A DNA stretch of 64,000 nucleotides from contig NZ_NIWU01000002.1 of the NCBI RefSeq assembly GCF_002236105.1, positions 682,001 to 746,000 on the forward strand, in the 5' to 3' direction. The stretch is from Pseudomonas umsongensis. GTDB lineage: Bacteria > Pseudomonadota > Gammaproteobacteria > Pseudomonadales > Pseudomonadaceae. Within the stretch, counting starts at the first letter, position 1, and each line of letters opens with the position of its first letter. Shown piece by piece: positions 27,248 through 35,409 of this stretch. A program made the translations under genes and the position numbers. A model generated the notes under the pieces. That model did not search any database and had not been told where the DNA came from. It was given only the letters and a program-made list of their open reading frames with translations.

Positions 27248-27550
27248 TCAGAGCTCTTTGCTGAAGACTTTGAGGAACTCCTGGATGGTTTCCTCGTTAC
27301 GTTTGAAAAAGTGCCACTGGCCGACCTTGCGGCTGCTGATCAGGCCGGCGCGTTGCAGGGTCGCCAGGTGTGCCGACACCGTGGACTGCGACAGGCCGCA
27401 ACGTTGATCGATCTGCCCGGCGCAAACGCCGTGCTCGTTACTGTGGGACTGGTCGGGGAATTCGACGGTCGGGTCTTTGAGCCAGTGCAGGATGTCTCGC
27501 CGTACTGGGTGCGCCAGGGCTTTTATTATTTCGTCGAGGTCAAGGTTCAT
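27248..27550 (-). CDS. ArsR-family transcriptional regulator
   Basis: A 100-residue winged-HTH protein starting MNLDLDEIIKALAHPVRRDI, the canonical ArsR/SmtB opening. The recognition helix lies in CGLSQSTVSAHLATLQRAGL (about 52-71). Single cysteines at about residues 43 and 52 are present, but no CxC metal-site motif, so a metal sensor is unlikely; an electrophile or aromatic effector is more probable. Upstream are palindromic TATATCGCGATATA-like elements, likely its own operators, and the gene is divergent from the AcpH-like gene. Confidence 0.85.
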   Translation of the reverse strand: MNLDLDEIIKALAHPVRRDILHWLKDPTVEFPDQSHSNEHGVCAGQIDQRCGLSQSTVSAHLATLQRAGLISSRKVGQWHFFKRNEETIQEFLKVFSKEL

Positions 27551-27577
27551 GGTCGGGGGCTCGTGATTAGTAAAACG

Positions 27578-27671
27578 CTATATCGCGATGAAGCGAACTT
27601 TAAATCGGTATTTCGCGATATACCAATATGATTTCGATCTGATGACCGAGTAAATCGATATATCGGGTTAT
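27578..27671. promoter_or_regulatory. repeated palindromic operators for the ArsR-family regulator
   Basis: Three related elements stand in the divergent gap: CTATATCGCGATGA (27578-27591), GTATTTCGCGATATACC (27607-27623) and CGATATATCGGGTTAT (27656-27671). All are variants of an ATATCGCGATAT palindrome. They probably control the ArsR-MFS-xenB operon; effects on the divergent gene are also possible. Confidence 0.65.
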
Positions 27672-27721
27672 AACGATACGAGGATTGTATAGGGTCAAGG
27701 GCACAGTGCTAAGCTGCGCCC

Positions 27722-28294
27722 ATGAACTATCTCGCACATCTTCACCTCGGTGGCCATCGTCCCGGTCAATTGCTCGGCAGTCTCTATGGCGATTTCGTCA
27801 AGGGACGGCTGCAGGGGCAGTTCGATCCGGAAATCGAAACGGCCATCCAGCTGCATCGCAGCATCGACGTATTTACCGATCGCCATCCGCTGGTGGATGT
27901 CGCGTTGTCGAGGTTTTCCCTGACGCGCCGGCGTTATGCCGGAATCGTGCTTGATGTATTTTTTGATCATTGCCTGGCCCGGGACTGGACGCTGTACGCG
28001 GATCAGCCGCTGGAACTGTTCACCTCGGACGTGTACCGGGTGTTGTCCGCCCAACCTGAACTGCCGGATCGCCTGGCGACAATCGCGCCGCACATGGTGG
28101 CCCATGACTGGTTGGGGTCTTATCGGGAATTCGAAGTGCTGGAGCAGGTATTGCGGGGGATTTCTCGACGCTTGACCCGACCGGAGGAACTGGCGGCGGC
28201 GATGCAGGAGTTGCGCGTGTTGTATGAGCCGTTGAGCGAGGATTTCCGGTTGTTCTATCCGCAGCTGCAGGATTTTGCTCTGCAACAGATGTAG
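27722..28294 (+). CDS. acpH: ACP phosphodiesterase (AcpH/DUF479 family)
   Basis: This 190-residue protein begins MNYLAHLHLGGHRPGQLLGS and contains the metal-binding His/Asp pattern of the AcpH family, including LGSLYGDFVKG, LHRSIDVFTDRH (about 42-53) and VFFDHCLARDW. The enzyme removes the 4'-phosphopantetheine arm from acyl carrier protein and needs Mn2+. There is no obvious Shine-Dalgarno before 27722. It is followed immediately by a family B REPIN that can fold into a hairpin with a T tract. Confidence 0.85.
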   Translation: MNYLAHLHLGGHRPGQLLGSLYGDFVKGRLQGQFDPEIETAIQLHRSIDVFTDRHPLVDVALSRFSLTRRRYAGIVLDVFFDHCLARDWTLYADQPLELFTSDVYRVLSAQPELPDRLATIAPHMVAHDWLGSYREFEVLEQVLRGISRRLTRPEELAAAMQELRVLYEPLSEDFRLFYPQLQDFALQQM

Positions 28295-28302
28295 CCAAGA
28301 TC

Positions 28303-28372
28303 AAAAGATCGCAGCCTTCGGCAGCTCCTACATTGATCCGGTGTAGGAGCTGCCGAAGGCTGCGATCTTTTT
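28303..28372. repeat. REPIN, family B, doubling as a terminator
   Basis: Inverted arms AAAAGATCGCAGCCTTCGGC and GCCGAAGGCTGCGATCTTTT enclose a short spacer. The T and A tracts at its ends let it act as a bidirectional terminator between convergent acpH and olsA, whose stop is only 4 bp away. Confidence 0.8.
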
Positions 28373-28375
28373 CTT

Positions 28376-29170
28376 TCAGGCGGCGATCAGTTCGCCGGCA
28401 CGCCGTGGTTCAGCAGGTTTCGCCACTTCGCCAAACAATGCCTTCTGCACCGCCTGCTGCGCTTCGAACGCCAGCGCAGCACGTTCGCGGCCTTCGCATG
28501 GGATCGGCTTGAGCAGATGAATCTCCACTGCGCCGCGGTCGTTGGCAAACAAGCGCATCAGGTGCGACAGCAAATCATCATCGCCAATGAACGGTGCCAG
28601 TGTGTCGGGCTCACCGTTGCGCACATAACGAATCGCCACCGGTTGCAGTTTCACCTCGGAGTCGATCGCCGCCGACAGAAGGCGACCGTGAAAGGTGCGC
28701 AGCGAACGGCCATCGGTAGTCGTGCCTTCCGGGAACATCAGCAGCGGATGTGCCTGTTGCAGGTGGCGCGTCATCTGTTTGCGGATCAACTGGCTGTCAC
28801 CCGAACCGCGACGGATAAACAGGCTGCCGGCCTTGGCCGCCAACCAGCCCGCCACCGGCCAGGTGCGCACTTCGGCCTTGGACAGGAACGACAGCGGCGT
28901 GAGCATTCCCAACAGCGGGATGTCGGTCCAGGACACGTGGTTGCTGACCCAGAGCATTGGCGTCTTGGGCAACTCACCGTGCAGGGTCACGTCGAAGGGC
29001 AAGGAGTTGCTCAGGCGTGCCATGAAAAACCGCGACCAGCGCTGGCGGCGTTCCATCGAGTGAGCCAGCCCCAGGCGTTCGAACATACCGAATACGCTGG
29101 CCATGCTCAGGCCGAGCGCGACCACCAGAAGCACCCGGGCGATTCGCGCGTACACGCGCAAGCGACTCAT
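28376..29170 (-). CDS. olsA: lyso-ornithine lipid acyltransferase OlsA (PlsC family)
   Basis: A 264-residue 1-acyl-glycerol-3-phosphate-type acyltransferase with an N-terminal membrane helix. The acyltransferase motifs are NHVSWTD (HX4D, about 90-96) and FPEGTTTDG (about 145-153). Start at 29170 overlaps the olsB stop, whereas the longer frame runs back through olsB. In P. aeruginosa olsA/olsB form a pair that makes ornithine lipids, membrane lipids free of phosphorus. OlsA adds the second fatty acid to lyso-ornithine lipid. Confidence 0.88.
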   Translation of the reverse strand: MSRLRVYARIARVLLVVALGLSMASVFGMFERLGLAHSMERRQRWSRFFMARLSNSLPFDVTLHGELPKTPMLWVSNHVSWTDIPLLGMLTPLSFLSKAEVRTWPVAGWLAAKAGSLFIRRGSGDSQLIRKQMTRHLQQAHPLLMFPEGTTTDGRSLRTFHGRLLSAAIDSEVKLQPVAIRYVRNGEPDTLAPFIGDDDLLSHLMRLFANDRGAVEIHLLKPIPCEGRERAALAFEAQQAVQKALFGEVAKPAEPRRAGELIAA

Positions 29171-29925
29171 CAGACAGCCGCCTTGAAGTGTTTGGCGTAA
29201 CGCGGGCAGAGTTCGTCGCGCTTGAGCAGGATGAACACATCGGCCACCTGGAAATCTTCGTCCCAGCACGGCTCGCCGCAGATCTTCGCGCCCAGGCGCA
29301 TGTAGGCCTTGAGCAGTGGCGGCATTTCGGCGATCACGTTCGAGGGAATGTCCAGGGTGGGCAGCGGCTTTTTCGGTTCCGCCCGCAAGTGTTCGGTGCA
29401 CAGGTAGCGTTCACGCAGGCGCTGCATGATTGCGTGGGCCTGGATCCCGCCGTCCTGCATCGGAATGCTTGCGCAACCCATCAAGTAACTGTATCCGCCC
29501 TGGTTCAGGACTTCGGCCAGTTCGCCCCAGAGCACGGCGATGGTACCGCCATTGCGGTAGGCCGGGTCGACGCAGGTGCGACCGATTTCCAGGATCGGGC
29601 CTTTGAGGTGAACGAGCCCGTGCAGGCTGAATTCTTCTTCGCTGTAGAATTTGCCCAGGCTGCTGGCGGCGGTATGGTCGAGCAGCCGGGTGGTCGCCAC
29701 CAGGCGCCCGGTGTTCAGGTCACGCACGCCGATGTGAACGCAGTGAACATCATAGTCGTCCATGTCCAGACCCAATTCCGCGCCCTTGAGCTTGGCGTTG
29801 AACTCGCCGCTGAACACGTTGAAGCGCAGGGCCTGGGCTTCCTGCAAAGCCTCGGCGCCGACCAGGCGTTCGGCTTGCAGGCGGCGTTCGTTGCCGGTGT
29901 CGCTGATGCGTGCGATCTGAGTCAT
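29170..29925 (-). CDS. olsB: L-ornithine N-alpha-acyltransferase OlsB
   Basis: A 251-residue GNAT-fold enzyme that transfers a 3-hydroxyacyl chain from ACP to ornithine. Family landmarks are [15 protein letters not shown] (about 32-46), [17 protein letters not shown] (about 119-135) and [13 protein letters not shown]. Located directly upstream of olsA and overlapping it, as in other pseudomonads. The pair is usually raised under phosphate limitation, but no Pho box was recognised upstream. Confidence 0.9.
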   Translation of the reverse strand: MTQIARISDTGNERRLQAERLVGAEALQEAQALRFNVFSGEFNAKLKGAELGLDMDDYDVHCVHIGVRDLNTGRLVATTRLLDHTAASSLGKFYSEEEFSLHGLVHLKGPILEIGRTCVDPAYRNGGTIAVLWGELAEVLNQGGYSYLMGCASIPMQDGGIQAHAIMQRLRERYLCTEHLRAEPKKPLPTLDIPSNVIAEMPPLLKAYMRLGAKICGEPCWDEDFQVADVFILLKRDELCPRYAKHFKAAV

Positions 29926-30080
29926 GGCGAATCTCCGTGCGGGCTGCTCTCCCGTCTTGGGGTTACAGCGAATCGACTTTCTTTATCCAGCCGTGTTGTG
30001 CAAAGTCAGGCTATGTAGCCCCGGTGTCATCGCCGTTAAGCTTTGGTGATGCTTGTATGACAGCCCACAAGGAGCCTCTT

Positions 30081-30968
30081 ATGCCCTGGCAAACCCTGTT
30101 GAACCGCCACGCTCGCTTGCCCGCCAATCCGGATCTGGGCGAGGGGTTCGCAACGTTGTTGCAGCAGCTGGGTAACGTCGCCCCGTTTGAACTGGCCGTG
30201 GTCGGTGCACGCTTGATGGCGACGCCGGGGCTGGCATTCCTGGTGGGCTATCAGGCGGCGTTGCGCATGCTGTGGCCAAGCGCGCCGTTGAGCCTTGGCG
30301 CACTGTGCGCGACCGAGCAACGCAGCCTGCGGGTGGCTGACATGCAAACCCGTCTGCACGATTTGCGCTTGAGCGGACGCAAGGATTTCGTCACTGCAGG
30401 CGATGCCGCCGACTGGCTGCTGATTGCCGCCCGCAGCGAACAGCAAGGCGAAGCTCCGCGCCTGAGCCTGGCGGTGGTCTACCCCGATGAACCGGGCGTG
30501 CGGGTGGAAAAACTGCCGCCGATTCCGTTGATGCCGGACATCAGCCATGGCCGGCTATTTCTCGACAATGCATTGTGCGAATTGCTCGCGGGGGATGGCT
30601 GGGATGCGTACGTCAAGCCATTCCGGACCCTGGAAGACATCTATGTCTTGAGTGCCATGACCGCCTGGCTGTACGGCGTTGGCCAGGACAGTGACTGGCC
30701 GCAAGCCTTGCAGTTGCGCTTGCTGGCGCTGCTGGCCGGGTGTGCGGAGGTCAGTCGACATCCCCCCGTCAGTCCGGCGGGGCATGTGTTGCTCGGTGGT
30801 CTGTTTGCGCAGTTCGAGGGGCTCAAGGGTGAGATCAACGCAGCGCTGGCCGAGGGCCCGCCACAGTGGGCGGCGATGTGGCAGCGCGATCAGGCGGTAC
30901 TGGATCTGGCGGCCGGGGCCAGGGGCAAGCGGTTGGCCAAGGCACTATCCGGATCTTCGCTGAATTGA
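30081..30968 (+). CDS. acyl-CoA dehydrogenase-like protein of unknown role (295 aa)
   Basis: The start at 30081 has a strong AAGGAG site. The protein is helix-rich and soluble; its C-terminal half (FLDNALCELLAGDGWDAYVKPFRTLEDIYVL onward) resembles the helical domain of acyl-CoA dehydrogenases in spacing, but the conserved catalytic glutamate and FAD motifs are not evident. It may be a non-enzymatic relative. It is divergent from olsB with 155 bp between the starts. The functional assignment is weak; the gene itself is well supported. Confidence 0.6.
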   Translation: MPWQTLLNRHARLPANPDLGEGFATLLQQLGNVAPFELAVVGARLMATPGLAFLVGYQAALRMLWPSAPLSLGALCATEQRSLRVADMQTRLHDLRLSGRKDFVTAGDAADWLLIAARSEQQGEAPRLSLAVVYPDEPGVRVEKLPPIPLMPDISHGRLFLDNALCELLAGDGWDAYVKPFRTLEDIYVLSAMTAWLYGVGQDSDWPQALQLRLLALLAGCAEVSRHPPVSPAGHVLLGGLFAQFEGLKGEINAALAEGPPQWAAMWQRDQAVLDLAAGARGKRLAKALSGSSLN

Positions 30969-30972
30969 CTGA

Positions 30973-31060
30973 CGCCTTCGCGAGCAAGCCCGCTCCCACA
31001 TTTGATCGCAATCATTCTGGGAACCCGGTTAAATGTGGGAGCGGGCTTGCTCGCGAAGGC
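30973..31060. repeat. REPIN, family A variant (GCGAGCAAGCCCGCTCCCAC)
   Basis: Inverted arms CGCGAGCAAGCCCGCTCCCA and TGGGAGCGGGCTTGCTCGCG, facing opposite to most family A copies. The variant arm has GGGCTTGC in place of AGCCTGC. Confidence 0.8.
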
Positions 31061-31140
31061 GGTCGCAGTAACAACACAAATCCCGGAACTGTCATCAACC
31101 TCGACTAGGCTCAGCAGGTTCATCGCCACGAGCCCCCGCC

Positions 31141-32235
31141 ATGCCCAAAGGCCTGTTCCTGTTTTTCATGCTGTTGCTCAGTCTCCCGGCCCACGCTGAA
31201 GACTGGCCCACTGAGCAATGGCCCACAGGGCCAGCCATCACCGGTCCGGCGCTTCAAGCACTAGAGGCATATGCCTTCCCACCCCGCGACGACACCACCC
31301 GCCGAGGCATTCGCAGCGACGCCTTGCTCGTCATCCGCGACGGCCAGTTGATCTACGAACGCTACGCCGGCCCGACCAATGCCCAAACGCCGCATCTCAC
31401 CTGGTCCATCAGCAAAAGCCTGATGGCCACGGTCCTCGGCGTAGCTTATGGCGATGGCCGGTTCAGGCTCGAGGACCCGGTGGCCAAATTTTACCCGCCA
31501 CTGGAAAAACACCCGGACCTGACCATGGCCGACCTGCTGCACTGGGCCTCCGGCATCGACTGGCAGGAAGACTACGAATACGCACCGTTGAAGTCGTCGG
31601 TGGTGGCCATGCTCTACACCCGTGGTCACTCGGACATGGCTGCCTTCACGGCCGATCACCACTCGTACGCAGCAGCGGGGCAGGCGTTTCGCTATTCCAG
31701 TGGCGACACCAATCTACTGTCCGCCGCGCTGAAAAACATCGTTGGTGCAGAGCGCTACCCGAACTATCCGTGGAGTGCGTTGTTCGAGCCATTGGGCATT
31801 CGTAGCGCGGTTTGGGAAACCGACGCTACGGGAACGTTCGTCGCCTCGTCCTATGCCTACCTCACCGCTCGGGATCTGGCTCGCATCGGTCTGTTGATGG
31901 CGCGAGACGGTCGCTGGGGCGATAAACAACTGCTACCCAAAGACTGGGTTGTTTTCAATCGCGAGCCCTTCATTGGCTATCGCGCCAATCAGGATGAGGC
32001 GGTTCCCGGCGGCCACTGGTGGCTCAATCGTGCAACAGGCGGTGGCGCCCGACCCTGGCCCGATGCACCTGCCGACACCTTCGCTGCGCTGGGCCACTGG
32101 GGGCAGGCGATGTACGTGATTCCTGGCGCGAACCTGGTGATCGTCCGCTACGGCGATGATCGCGACGGCAGCTATCGGCACAATGAATTGCTCAGGCTTG
32201 CGCTTGAGGCGTTTGCCGGGAGTGAGCAGCCATGA
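31141..32235 (+). CDS. secreted serine hydrolase, class C beta-lactamase fold
   Basis: A 364-residue protein with a signal peptide (about 1-19, ending LPAHAED). It has the serine-hydrolase triad motifs of the beta-lactamase/esterase/DD-peptidase group: SISK (SxxK, about residue 90), YSSGDTN (YxN-like, about 185-191) and a C-terminal GHWGQAMYV in the KTG position. Such proteins act as periplasmic esterases or peptidases; the lack of a canonical KTG makes true beta-lactamase activity unlikely. Its stop overlaps the next gene by four bases. Confidence 0.82.
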   Translation: MPKGLFLFFMLLLSLPAHAEDWPTEQWPTGPAITGPALQALEAYAFPPRDDTTRRGIRSDALLVIRDGQLIYERYAGPTNAQTPHLTWSISKSLMATVLGVAYGDGRFRLEDPVAKFYPPLEKHPDLTMADLLHWASGIDWQEDYEYAPLKSSVVAMLYTRGHSDMAAFTADHHSYAAAGQAFRYSSGDTNLLSAALKNIVGAERYPNYPWSALFEPLGIRSAVWETDATGTFVASSYAYLTARDLARIGLLMARDGRWGDKQLLPKDWVVFNREPFIGYRANQDEAVPGGHWWLNRATGGGARPWPDAPADTFAALGHWGQAMYVIPGANLVIVRYGDDRDGSYRHNELLRLALEAFAGSEQP

Positions 32236-32555
32236 GCAGCTTCATTCGTCGCCGTCCTTTCAGTGCGCTGCTGCTGGTCCTGTTGCTCGCCTTGGTAGGC
32301 TGGGTCTGGCATGAGCGAGTGGCGCTGATGGCGTTCCCCGACATCATCAGTGCATACACTGCGAAAGAATATTGCTCATGCCGCTACGTGATGGGTAACG
32401 ACACCGAGTATTGCCTCAGCTATGTAAAGCAGTGGTTGCCCACCAGCGGTTTTTACGATGACGCCCCCAACAAGCGCATCACCGTCAGCGGCATGGGGCG
32501 CACTAATCGTGCAGCCTGGATCGGTGAACGCCAGGGCTGCCGCTTGAACCCCTGA
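32232..32555 (+). CDS. small membrane-anchored hypothetical protein (107 aa)
   Basis: The ATG overlaps the stop of the serine hydrolase (ATGA), so translation is coupled. Residues about 9-27 are a strong hydrophobic segment, probably a signal anchor; the rest is periplasmic, with three close cysteines around CSCRY and NDTEYC and a further one near the end (GERQGC). No family is recognised. The coupling suggests that it works with the upstream hydrolase. A family A REPIN begins 17 bp after the stop. Confidence 0.65.
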   Translation: MSSFIRRRPFSALLLVLLLALVGWVWHERVALMAFPDIISAYTAKEYCSCRYVMGNDTEYCLSYVKQWLPTSGFYDDAPNKRITVSGMGRTNRAAWIGERQGCRLNP

Positions 32556-32572
32556 CGCCACACACAACACCC

Positions 32573-32660
32573 GTGGGAGCGAGCCTGCTCGCGAAAGCGT
32601 CGGCAGACTCAACGCAAGCAGTGGGACTGGTAGAGCATTCGCGAGCAGGCTCGCTCCCAC
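32573..32660. repeat. REPIN, family A
   Basis: Inverted arms GTGGGAGCGAGCCTGCTCGC and GCGAGCAGGCTCGCTCCCAC with a 48-bp spacer. Confidence 0.85.
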
Positions 32661-32839
32661 AGGGTATTGGGCGAATTTCAATTGATCGGCCACCCAGGTT
32701 CCATCCAGTGGAACCACATTCGATTGTCCTCGTGCGTGACTCGCGGTTATCTGGTGGCGAACGCGACCTGCCGTTGATACGTCGCGCAATCACAGCGAAC
32801 AAAAAGAACGGGAATACACCCGGCCCGAGGACATTCGAC

Positions 32840-34015
32840 ATGACCCGACATCAGCACATCCTTGCCTGGCTCAACGACGTCGCCAGCGACCTGCATGCCA
32901 CCCGACAGGATATCCACGCCCATCCGGAACTCGGTTTCGAGGAAAGTCGCACCTCGGCGCTGGTCGCCAGGTCTCTCGAAGAATGGGGCTACGAGGTTCA
33001 CACAGGTATCGGCAAGACCGGCGTAGTCGGCGTCCTGCGCAACGGCAGCAGCCCGCGCAAGTTGGGGATACGTGCCGACATGGATGCACTGCCGATCATC
33101 GAGAACACCGGGGCGGCCTACAGCAGCCGGCATCAGGGCTGCATGCACGCCTGTGGACACGATGGCCACACCGCGATGTTGTTGGGCGCAGCGCGCTACC
33201 TGGCGGCGACTCGCCAGTTCGATGGCACGCTGACCCTGATTTTCCAGCCAGCCGAAGAAGGCCAGGGCGGCGCCGAAGCAATGCTCGCCGATGGCCTGCT
33301 CGAACGTTTCCCTTGCGACGCACTGTTCGGCATGCACAACATGCCGGGCTTGCCAGCGGGGCACCTGGGGTTTCGCGAAGGGCCGATGATGGCTTCGCAG
33401 GATTTGCTCACCGTAACCCTCGAAGGCGTCGGCGGGCACGGCTCGATGCCGCATCTGGCGGTAGACCCATTGGTGGCGGCGGCCAGCGTGGTCATGGCCC
33501 TGCAAACCGTGGTCGCGCGCAACATCGATGCGCAGCAGGCGGCGGTGGTGACGGTCGGTGCATTGCAAGCCGGGGAGGCGGCCAACGTCATCCCCCAGCA
33601 GGCGATCCTGCGCCTGAGCCTGCGCGCGCTGAACGCCCAGGTGCGTGAGCAGACCCTCGACCGAGTGCGCGCGATCATCCAATCCCAGGCGCAAAGCTTC
33701 GGTTGCAGTTCGAAAATCGAACACCGTCCGGCTTACCCTGTACTGGTCAACCACGCCGCCGAAACCGAATTCGCCCGGCAAATCGGCGTCGAGCTGGTCG
33801 GTGCCGATGCCGTCGATGGCAACACCCCAAAACTGATGGGCAGCGAGGACTTCGCCTGGATGCTGCAACGCTGCCCCGGCGCCTACCTGTTCATCGGCAA
33901 CGGCGTGTCGCGGCCGATGGTGCACAACCCCGCCTACGACTTCAACGACGACATCCTGCTGACCGGGGCTGCGTATTGGGGCGCGCTGACCGAGAGCTGG
34001 CTCAAGCCGGCCTGA
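32840..34015 (+). CDS. M20-family amidohydrolase (HipO type)
   Basis: This 391-residue enzyme belongs to the hippurate hydrolase/IAA-amino-acid hydrolase group. Metal and catalytic residues lie in HACGHDGHTAML (about 102-113), QPAEEGQGGA (about 139-148, catalytic Glu pair) and GGHGSMPH (about 199-206, dimerisation-domain His). It would release an amino acid from an N-acyl or N-aroyl conjugate. A GAGGACATTCGAC site precedes the ATG. It heads a cassette with an MHS transporter, an amidase and an IclR-like regulator. Confidence 0.87.
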   Translation: MTRHQHILAWLNDVASDLHATRQDIHAHPELGFEESRTSALVARSLEEWGYEVHTGIGKTGVVGVLRNGSSPRKLGIRADMDALPIIENTGAAYSSRHQGCMHACGHDGHTAMLLGAARYLAATRQFDGTLTLIFQPAEEGQGGAEAMLADGLLERFPCDALFGMHNMPGLPAGHLGFREGPMMASQDLLTVTLEGVGGHGSMPHLAVDPLVAAASVVMALQTVVARNIDAQQAAVVTVGALQAGEAANVIPQQAILRLSLRALNAQVREQTLDRVRAIIQSQAQSFGCSSKIEHRPAYPVLVNHAAETEFARQIGVELVGADAVDGNTPKLMGSEDFAWMLQRCPGAYLFIGNGVSRPMVHNPAYDFNDDILLTGAAYWGALTESWLKPA

Positions 34016-34096
34016 CCCTTTCACTTTCTACTGCCGCTGGACCGGGCGCGTCGAGTCGCGCCCGGCATCACCCAACAGGTTATTGGAGAGTTCCCC

Positions 34097-35407
34097 ATGC
34101 ACACTTCGAGCACAGGTGTTTCGCGCACCCGGCAGGTGGTCGCTGCCGTGATCGGCAACGCGCTGGAATGGTATGACTTCATTGTTTACGGCTTTCTGGC
34201 GAGCATCATTGCCCGGCAGTTTTTTCCGTCCGAAGACGAATACGCGTCGTTACTGATGGCCCTGGCGACGTTCGGCGTCGGGTTTTTCATGCGCCCCGTG
34301 GGCGGCATCCTGCTAGGCATGTATTCGGACCGCAAAGGCCGCAAGGCGGCGATGCAGATGATTATCCGCTTGATGACCGTGTCGATCGCGCTGATCGCCT
34401 TCGCGCCGAACTACGCCGCTATCGGCATGGGCGCCCCGTTGTTGATCGTAGTGGCGCGGATGCTCCAGGGTTTTGCCACCGGCGGCGAATACGCCAGTGC
34501 CACGGCGTTCCTGGTGGAAAGCGCGCCAGCGCACCGCAAGGGGTTGTACGGTTCGTGGCAGTTGGTGGGGCAATGCCTGGCGGTGTTTTCCGGGGCAGGG
34601 ATGGTGGCGTTGTTCACCCATCTGCTGACCCCCGAAGCCCTGGACAGCTGGGGCTGGAGGATTCCGTTCATGATCGGCCTGTTGATCGGGCCGGTCGGCC
34701 TGTGGATTCGCAAGCACATGGAGGAACCGGAAGAATTCCTCGAGGCACGCAAACAAGCCAAAGGCGCGAGCCCGGGTTTGCTGCAAGTGATCCGCGAACA
34801 TCGTCGCGCCATCCTGGTGTCGATGGGCCTGGCGTGCGGCGCGACGGTGTCGTTCTACGTGGTGCTGGTGAACATGCCGACCTTCGCCCACAAAAACCTC
34901 GGTTTGCCGCTGGATCAGGTGCTGCTGGTGCAAATGCTCGCGGTGGCGGTGATGACCGTGGTGATTCCGCTGTCTGGCGCATTGTCGGACCGTCTTGGTC
35001 GCCGTCCGGTGTTGATGGCTTTCACCCTGGCATTTTTCCTGATGGTGTATCCGCTGTACGTGTGGGTCGCGGCGGCGCCCTCGGTGGAGCGCTTGCTGGT
35101 GATGCAACTGTTGTTGTGCAGTTCAATTGGCGGCTTCTTTGGTCCGGCACCGACGGCGCTGGCCGAGCAGTTTCCGATTGAAGTGCGCTCCACTGGCGTG
35201 TCGGTGGCCTATAACGTTGCGGTCATGGTGTTCGGCGGTTTTGCTCCGCTGATCGTCACCTGGTTGAGCAAGGTGTTGGCGACACCGGTGGCGCCTTCGT
35301 TCTACGTATTGTTCGCTTGCGTGCTGACGCTGTTGGGCACTTACTGCATGCAGGAAGCACCACGGGCAAAGCGATCCGTTGCACTTAACCTTGGGGTGAA
35401 ACCTTGA
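34097..35407 (+). CDS. MHS-family MFS transporter
   Basis: A 436-residue, 12-span symporter beginning MHTSSTGVSRTRQVVAAVIG. It has the MHS hallmarks NALEWYDFIVYGFLA (span 1) and GMYSDRKGRK (loop 2-3), near citrate/alpha-ketoglutarate-type carriers. GGAGAGTTCCCC precedes the ATG. It sits 81 bp after the M20 gene and its stop abuts the amidase start, so it most likely imports the compound that those enzymes process. Confidence 0.85.
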   Translation: MHTSSTGVSRTRQVVAAVIGNALEWYDFIVYGFLASIIARQFFPSEDEYASLLMALATFGVGFFMRPVGGILLGMYSDRKGRKAAMQMIIRLMTVSIALIAFAPNYAAIGMGAPLLIVVARMLQGFATGGEYASATAFLVESAPAHRKGLYGSWQLVGQCLAVFSGAGMVALFTHLLTPEALDSWGWRIPFMIGLLIGPVGLWIRKHMEEPEEFLEARKQAKGASPGLLQVIREHRRAILVSMGLACGATVSFYVVLVNMPTFAHKNLGLPLDQVLLVQMLAVAVMTVVIPLSGALSDRLGRRPVLMAFTLAFFLMVYPLYVWVAAAPSVERLLVMQLLLCSSIGGFFGPAPTALAEQFPIEVRSTGVSVAYNVAVMVFGGFAPLIVTWLSKVLATPVAPSFYVLFACVLTLLGTYCMQEAPRAKRSVALNLGVKP

Positions 35408-35409
35408 GC

